Source: Galaxea fascicularis (lineage: Eukaryota > Cnidaria > Anthozoa > Scleractinia > Euphylliidae). Taken from it: DNA of 64,000 nt. This document shows positions 58,244-64,000 of the stretch, piece by piece. The translations under genes and the position numbers were made by a program. The notes beneath the pieces are model-generated. The model did not search any database. It was not told the DNA's origin and worked only from the letters and a program-made list of their open reading frames with translations. Positions within the stretch are counted from its first letter, which is position 1, and each line of letters starts with the position of its first letter. The stretch covers positions 16,344,175 to 16,408,174 of the forward strand of contig OX419347.1 in NCBI GenBank assembly GCA_948470475.1. Direction: 5' to 3'.

Positions 58244-61200
58244 AAATATAATTCATTTTGTAACTATTATCATGCACAAGGACATATGTAGTTATATTTG
58301 CATAATTATGTATTTTCCAGCCACCAGACTGTTTGCACCATATATAGTTGTAGTTTTTTTTTTTTGAAATTTTAGATTTGGCAATGTAATGTATTGTCAA
58401 CTTTTGCACCTCTTTCACAGTTCTTGATGATTCCCATTTGAAACTGCCTGTACCCAGACAAGCTGTTCCCTTCTAACAGCTTATTGTTTTGGCAAAGATG
58501 TTTTATTGCATATGAACGTTTTGAAACCAATAGTGTAAAACCTAACTTCTCTTTAATGATCTATGTATATAATTATGTAAAAGTATTATGAGAATTTGAA
58601 GATAGATCAAGATTGTTTTCCAGTTAATTAATACCAGTCTTGTCGCTTGGGGTGTTAAGCCTTGGTATTCCTAGGTGATTTTATAGCATGTAAAAGTATT
58701 TTTTAATTTAAGACCTTAAGATTTTGGGTTTACTGGGCCAATTGGGCTTTAGATTCAGTTGTGCTTAAAGAATTAATTTAAAAATGTCAATTCCTTGTTT
58801 TCTTCCCATACACGCAGCAAAAACTTCTCCCTTTTTAGTGTAGTGCTGTAGCATGAACTACGCATTCTACAAAGACCTGTTTTGACAAACGTTTATCTAT
58901 CACAATCTTTTGAAAGTATGTATACTCCATCACAAAATTCACATACAGTGCTGCATCGTCTAGGATGAGATCAGCTGTTTGTTATCGCTCCACTAGGCTA
59001 GGGTCTATAGTTGACTTTTGTTGTTGCCTTAATCAGAAAGTATCACCGAAGTAATTCGTTAATTCGTTGTTCCCAGAATATTTGGGATTGATTTGTCTTT
59101 TTCTTCTCTTCAAAATGCGTCCCCACTTGTTACACGTAAGCTTCCTCATTCAAGCTAGCAATTTTTGATGCGTTTGATATTAATTAACTTTTTAGAACAG
59201 CTTGAAAGTTTAAAGTTTTTCCTTGTTTCCACATATGATTGTAAAATTAGGGGAGGGCCTTGCCATATCATTACTCTCGTTAATCCTGTTTGTAGAAACC
59301 TTTCATACGAAAAGGATTTAGAAGAAATAAAGATTAATTTCGTAATGGGTTGTGTTTCGTTTTGGCTCGTCTGTTGGAAGGAAAGATTGCGCGACGAGAC
59401 AAAAGAACGTCTGCGAGGGAGACCAGTGGCAACATGGCAACGTGAAAAATAGGAATACATTAGTTAAGTAAAAAGCGTTCGTTAATACTGTGGGGATTAA
59501 GGGTGTCGAATTGGAAGATGAATTTTGGTCTAGATTCTTGCGGCTTTCCGTCGTACCTTGGTGTAGGGAAAGTCCGCAGATAGCCATATGTCGTTTGGAG
59601 TGGTTAGGGAGATTAAAATGACGAGTGACTGGCTTAGATTCATCCACTACAGTGGAACCTGTGTTTACCGACGTCGTATAAAGTGGTCACCCTCTATTAA
59701 TGAAACAGTTTCAATTCGGAGACGCTGCAAACAGACAAAAGGCAGGAAGAAACGTATCTCTGCAAGTGTTTGTGTAATCTAGAGCACAAGACCAAGAGTT
59801 GAATAGGGAGGGTATATGGGACAGGCAGTGAATAGGTCAATATTGTGCCAAAGCACATTGAAGGTAAGGGGAGTGGATATTTTGTAAATTGCAGGCTCAA
59901 TCAAAACAGTAGTACGTGCCTGCCCTATGTCGTCAAAGTGTGTGGGGTGTGTTACGTGACTTGTTCATGCTCTTGCCCCATGCCAACCCTGGGTCCAGCC
60001 TGGGGCCCTTAAATCCCAACTCTTACCCTGTCCTTCACTTTATCTTATTATTACACGACTTAGACAGTCAGAGGGCCAATAACTAAAATCGACCAATAAG
60101 ATTTTGCTCTATTGCAAGTCTAAGTATCGGACCGGGTATTGTCCCAAATGATCTTGTGTTGTTCCCGCGTTGTCTTCAGTCATGTAATAAATCTCTTATT
60201 AACCAAGCTTGCTCGGGACCGTAGTGGGAGAATATTGGCCCTCGGTCTTTTTTGTACAGACCTCGCTGGGCTCGGTCCGTACTGTCAAGACCTCCGGCCG
60301 ATATTATCCCAGTACAGCCCTCGCGCTTGGTGAATAAGATATATGTCTCTGCTTTCCTCCACTCCAGTGGTGTCAGAAGCACAGGTCACGTGACCTCAAT
60401 ATTTCCCTTCAGCGGTCAGGGTCACCTTTACTTGGTCCCAGTGAACTGTTTCCATTGTCTTTACCCCAGCTCAAATGTGATCAAATGTAACCCAAGCGCT
60501 GTAGTCTATGTTGATGTAAACAACAGCACTAGCGTAATGGTGAAATTATAAGTAGTCCTCCAGAAATCGAAATTCCTTCCACCTGATCGTCCTATCTTGA
60601 GGACACGGTGGGCTTGTTGCTAATGAAAATATGTCATGTACGGGGAACACAAAAATAATGAAAAACCCAAGCGGCGGTAGTCATTTAGAAACAGTCATAC
60701 ACCACCCGTGGTACAATCTCCGAAACGCAGTCACGCACTTCAAGAATGTTGCACGCAGTCCACGGTCACGCAATAGACGAAAGATAATCTCTGCGGGCCG
60801 TAGTTACAGTAATTCAAGACAGGTTTTACAAGGTGTACGAAGCTACCCTGGCTCCAGCCCAAACTTTCTAGATTTGCGAATCCCAGTGTTATCAAAACAG
60901 AATTTATCCTTACCTTAACCCAGTTTTAAAACAAGGTTTTTTCATGCCTCCCAATTTCAACAGCTCGCAGATTAGTGCATGTAATACCACCGGTGGAAAA
61001 CAAGAAATGCGACGAGTCCTTCGGCCTGGACACAGACTGTGATAAATCAAGATTTACCCCTTGTCTGCAAGACACACTTATTATTCATGGACGAAGCAAG
61101 CCTTCAAGCTTGAGCACGAGCCCTTACTGTTTTAAAATAACGAAAGGCTTGCATATTATTGCCATGAATGTTCTACGGCCCCAAGGGACACGTGCCGAAA

Positions 61201-61294
61201 GGTCCCTGCTTTGGGCACGTGCTATCGAACTTAATTATGCATCACGTTCTTTTTTCGCTGTGGCTATATGGCCGGTAACTGGCCAAGGTGTTGA
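58244..61294. other. Region right of PTBP, repeats only
   Basis: After the PTBP 3' end I see no gene. A repeat around 60180-60340 has ACCAAGCTTGCTCGG and the inverse GCGCTTGGTGAAT plus CTCGGTC boxes. The Penelope-like fragment is listed separately. The rest shows mixed, non-coding sequence. Confidence 0.5.
59420..59665 (-). mobile_element. Penelope-like GIY-YIG fragment, frameshifted
   Basis: On the minus strand one frame reads K-P-V-T-R-H-F-N-L-P-N-H-S-K-R-H-M-A-I and continues QGTTESRKNL, matching the fragment at 43084 and extending further upstream. An A-run one base shorter than in the 43084 copy, near 59530, shifts the frame after this point. Upstream of it there is no reverse transcriptase. 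It is a decayed remnant. Confidence 0.65.
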
Positions 61295-61976
61295 AAACAC
61301 TAAATGACCGGCAGTCCAATATTTTTCTAAAAATTGTCGAATCAAAGAATCCTGGCTAATCCAAACCATCGTATGTCGATAAGGAAAACTCAAGCGATCC
61401 TGAAAGGATTTTTAATTCTCAAGTCCAGCGCTTGCTTTATGCTGGACTTGTTGGTCGAACCGTGATTTGACAAATCTAAGCTTAATTGAAGATAAAAGTA
61501 AGCTTACTTCAATGACGATTCTCAAAATAAGCACTATGAGCTCCCAAATCGCAAACCGAAACCAATAAAACTCGAGATTTTGTCTATATTTCGACGCAAA
61601 GTTAACATTACCTTCGACAGAAAAGGGTTTTCTCTTCATTAGAACGTCGATAAGATAGCGCTGAAGATTATTTCTAGCTCCAGAAGCAGCAGACTTAAAG
61701 AGCTCGAACTCGTGGAGATTTTCCCCCAGTTTTCAAAGGAAGGGATGTGTGAAAGTTCAAGCTGATGACGCCAAACGTCGCTTATCACGCCTTGCTTTAT
61801 TTTGCATAACATTGTCACGAACATCTGTCGACTCATGACTAAGACGGTACAACAGTAGAAATGATGGATAAATCCTACAAAACCAGTTGTATAGATAGCT
61901 GATCTTTGACAGTCTAAATTGACTGGAATTCTTCGATCTTGGAATTTTTTATCGGATTGCCGGTCATTTAGTGTTT
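61295..61976. mobile_element. TIR element of about 680 bp
   Basis: AAACACTAAATGACCGGCA at the left end and the inverse TGCCGGTCATTTAGTGTTT at the right form imperfect inverted repeats of about 27 bp. No transposase is seen inside. Target duplication is unclear. Confidence 0.5.
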
Positions 61977-61980
61977 TGAT

Positions 61981-62156
61981 GGTGGCTTATGAGTAAAAAG
62001 AAAAATTTTGAATTCGCCTCAAATAAGGTCTTGTCTTTTTTCAGCCACTTTTGGTGAATGCAGATATCTAATAAAAACACCGTATATCGCTAATCGGAGC
62101 TGGAAAGCTTGGATGGGAATGAAATTGGACTCTTGGCTGTGTACTATAGGATGGCT
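61981..62156. repeat. Direct repeat, left copy
   Basis: This stretch (CTCAAATAAGGTCTTGTC, then ATATCGCTAATCGGAGCTGG) recurs in the same orientation at 63405-63582, on the other side of the piggyBac-like element. I judge similarity at roughly four in five bases by eye. The ends are not TG/CA, so these do not look like LTRs. Confidence 0.6.
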
Positions 62157-62314
62157 ACGGACGCCTGCCATTCGTCATTTCACTTAAAGCTTCTGCTCCA
62201 AAAACCGTAAATGAGCACTATTTTAATGTAAACTGAAAACAACAAGCCCCAAAACAAATGAAACTGAACTCCCGGCCTCGTAGTTCGTCTAGTATGATTG
62301 TACAGCCGGGCGTT

Positions 62315-63402
62315 TTAACCCATTGACTACCAGCCATTTTTGAGTTTTCGGAGTGATTTTCCACCTTTAAATGATCCACAGCATTTCGTGACTCTTTATT
62401 TGAAACTACCAGGGTAGGTACGTCATGTATGGGGACATATATTGTACAATATATGTCCCCATACATAACGTACCTACCACTACCAGGGAAAGTGGTGCTG
62501 TCCTAAGGCACTGGAGGCTCAAGGTTTCTGACAACGTCATCCTGACGTTGCTAGTTTCCAAGAATGGCTGAAGTTCGGTTTGCTCGCGATTTTTGCTAAG
62601 TTTACAGCCATTTTTCATCTGTAGTGGCTGCCTGATGAGCATCATTAAGCGTGACGGTAGCTAAGAGTCCACTTTCTCAAAGAACCGAGCAAGGTGATGT
62701 ACTTTGTTGTCGAATTTGGCTTGTTACTTGACGAACTGGGAATTTGGCCGGTGAGACACTTAGTACCTTTGGGACTCGACTATGGATGAATTTCCCTACC
62801 TATCGCCACATATTTTGGAATTTGTGAGCACTGAAGATCACCACAAGCACGAATTTTTGGCAGTAGGTCGGAGTGGCTGTAGACTTAGCTTACCTGTGAA
62901 AGAATTAGGGGAAGAAACGGCCACTGTCAAAAAATCCCGTTATTTCCCAGCATGCAATGCGGTTGAAATATTAAAAATGGCGCGAAGGCCCGAATGCACT
63001 AGAACAAAAGGCTGTATCTACGCTCGCGAGAAGAATATGAACAAAAACAATTATTTCTAAGCTAGAACAAGGAATGAATTTTGTTATCATGGTCAAAGTT
63101 TGTTTTTTTTTACGATGATTTCTTTAAAAAAACATAAAGAAAAAAACGAGCATTTCCGCCGTTTCTCTTTGACGTTAAATAAAGTCATTTTCGTTCTTGT
63201 CCAAACTCAAATGGACATATTTGGTAAAAATCGCTAAATTTTCCTGCGTTTATTGGATATCCAAATTTAAAGGACATTCCATTTCGTGCTCACTACTGAC
63301 AGTTAAAGCAATATTCGTGCGATTGAAAAGGCTGCAATGTTTAAAAGCATGGAAGTCTTGTGCGGCCAGTTTTGGCCGGCAGTGTAGTAGTCAATGGGTT
63401 AA
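62315..63402. mobile_element. piggyBac-like element with perfect 16-bp ends including TTAA
   Basis: The left end TTAACCCATTGACTAC and the right end GTAGTCAATGGGTTAA are exact inverse copies. TTAA followed by CCC is the known signature of piggyBac-type insertions. The element is 1,088 bp, too short for a full transposase (usually near 600 residues). It contains a perfect hairpin at about 62413-62478 and a 92-residue ORF (62782-63060) starting MDEFPYLSPHILEF that I do not recognise. It is probably a non-autonomous copy. Confidence 0.6.
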
Positions 63403-63404
63403 TG

Positions 63405-63582
63405 ATAAGTGGCTTAAAAGTAAAAAGAACAATTTAAAAATTCGTCTCAAATAAGGTCTTGTCTTTTTTTACCCACTTTTCCTTAATGCAAATACCCAAT
63501 AACAACACCGCATATCGCTAATCAGAGCTGGAAACCTTGGATAGAACGAAATTGGACGAATGGCTGGGTACTATAGAATGCC
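63405..63582. repeat. Direct repeat, right copy
   Basis: This is the second copy of the repeat at 61981-62156, beginning three bases after the right end of the piggyBac-like element. Both copies may be parts of a larger dispersed repeat. Confidence 0.6.
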
Positions 63583-64000
63583 ACGAGTCAAAATGAAATA
63601 AGACTTGGCGGACTTGCATGCCGACTTTGCCAAGGAGTTACGTACCCAGAATTTATCTGGTGCGTCAACACGGAAATTTTGGATCAGCGGCACAAGCTGC
63701 CGTAAAATAGCTTATGTTCGGTCTGCTGAAAGAGTAAATAGGTAAATGGGGAAGAGAACTGAAAGACCTTGAACCGAGCTTTGCTGGAAATACAGACCAC
63801 GGGCTCTAGGAGACTATTGTGCATTGGAAACGCCAAGACAGGGTCTTTTTGGTCTTTTTGGTGTTGTCCGAGGGCGCGTGATCAACGAAAAGAATTTTCC
63901 TTTAGCTTCCTTTGGTAGCAAGAACAAACGGTCATTTTCAGTGGTGAAAATCGAGAGCTCTGCTGAATTGATTGGGTACTAAAGTTAAGTTCCGACAACA
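63583..64000. other. Right edge, nothing recognised
   Basis: The last 418 bases hold no exon, RNA gene or repeat that I recognise. A TTTTTGGTCTTTTTGG short duplication lies near 63848. Confidence 0.5.

Noticed and set aside
61981..63582. LTR retrotransposon bounded by the direct repeats
   Set aside because: The repeats lack TG/CA ends, there is no polymerase or primer-binding site between them, and the interior is explained by the TTAA-bounded element.

Overview
This is a 64 kb piece of an animal nuclear genome: A/T-rich, intron-rich and full of small dispersed repeats. The content fits an anthozoan cnidarian, and a stony coral is my best guess. That rests on an inference from three things: a giant secreted discoidin-array gene, intron-containing elongator tRNA-Met genes, and decayed Penelope-like, TTAA-flanked and foldback elements. 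No species can be named from the sequence alone.

Two protein genes fill the window, arranged head to head. The first, on the minus strand, starts at 42460 and runs leftwards off the window edge (last exon seen ends at 836). I could assemble 43 exons by splice sites and reading phase. They encode a signal peptide, one beta-sandwich N-terminal module (about 170 residues) and then 19 consecutive discoidin (F5/8 type C) domains. This gives at least 3,116 residues with no stop or frame break. Each domain is two exons with a phase-0 intron inside and phase-1 introns outside; one domain has an extra intron. The domains alternate strictly between two classes, A and B. They also repeat with a period of eight: D1-D8 resembles D9-D16, and D17-D19 starts a third round. 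Four domains have altered disulfide cysteines, in patterns that look co-evolved.

The second gene, on the plus strand at 44658-58081, is a complete 21-exon polypyrimidine tract-binding protein (PTBP1/2/3 family; 533 residues, four RRMs). It keeps a 34-nt exon at the position of the mammalian PTBP exon whose skipping drives autoregulation and cross-regulation, and this exon is flanked by CU-rich tracts.

The introns of the discoidin gene hold six plus-strand tRNA genes (one Lys-UUU, five Met-CAU with 13-nt introns), so these lie antisense to their host. They also hold many mobile-element remnants: TTAA-ended foldbacks, TIR elements, Penelope-like 3' ends, a 38-bp tandem array with CACGTG motifs and a GATCGC-rich block. 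The 42461-44657 spacer between the two genes carries a Penelope-like 3' fragment. From 58082 to the right edge I see no further gene, only repeats, including a TTAA-bounded piggyBac-like element at 62315-63402 and a decayed Penelope-like fragment near 59420-59665.
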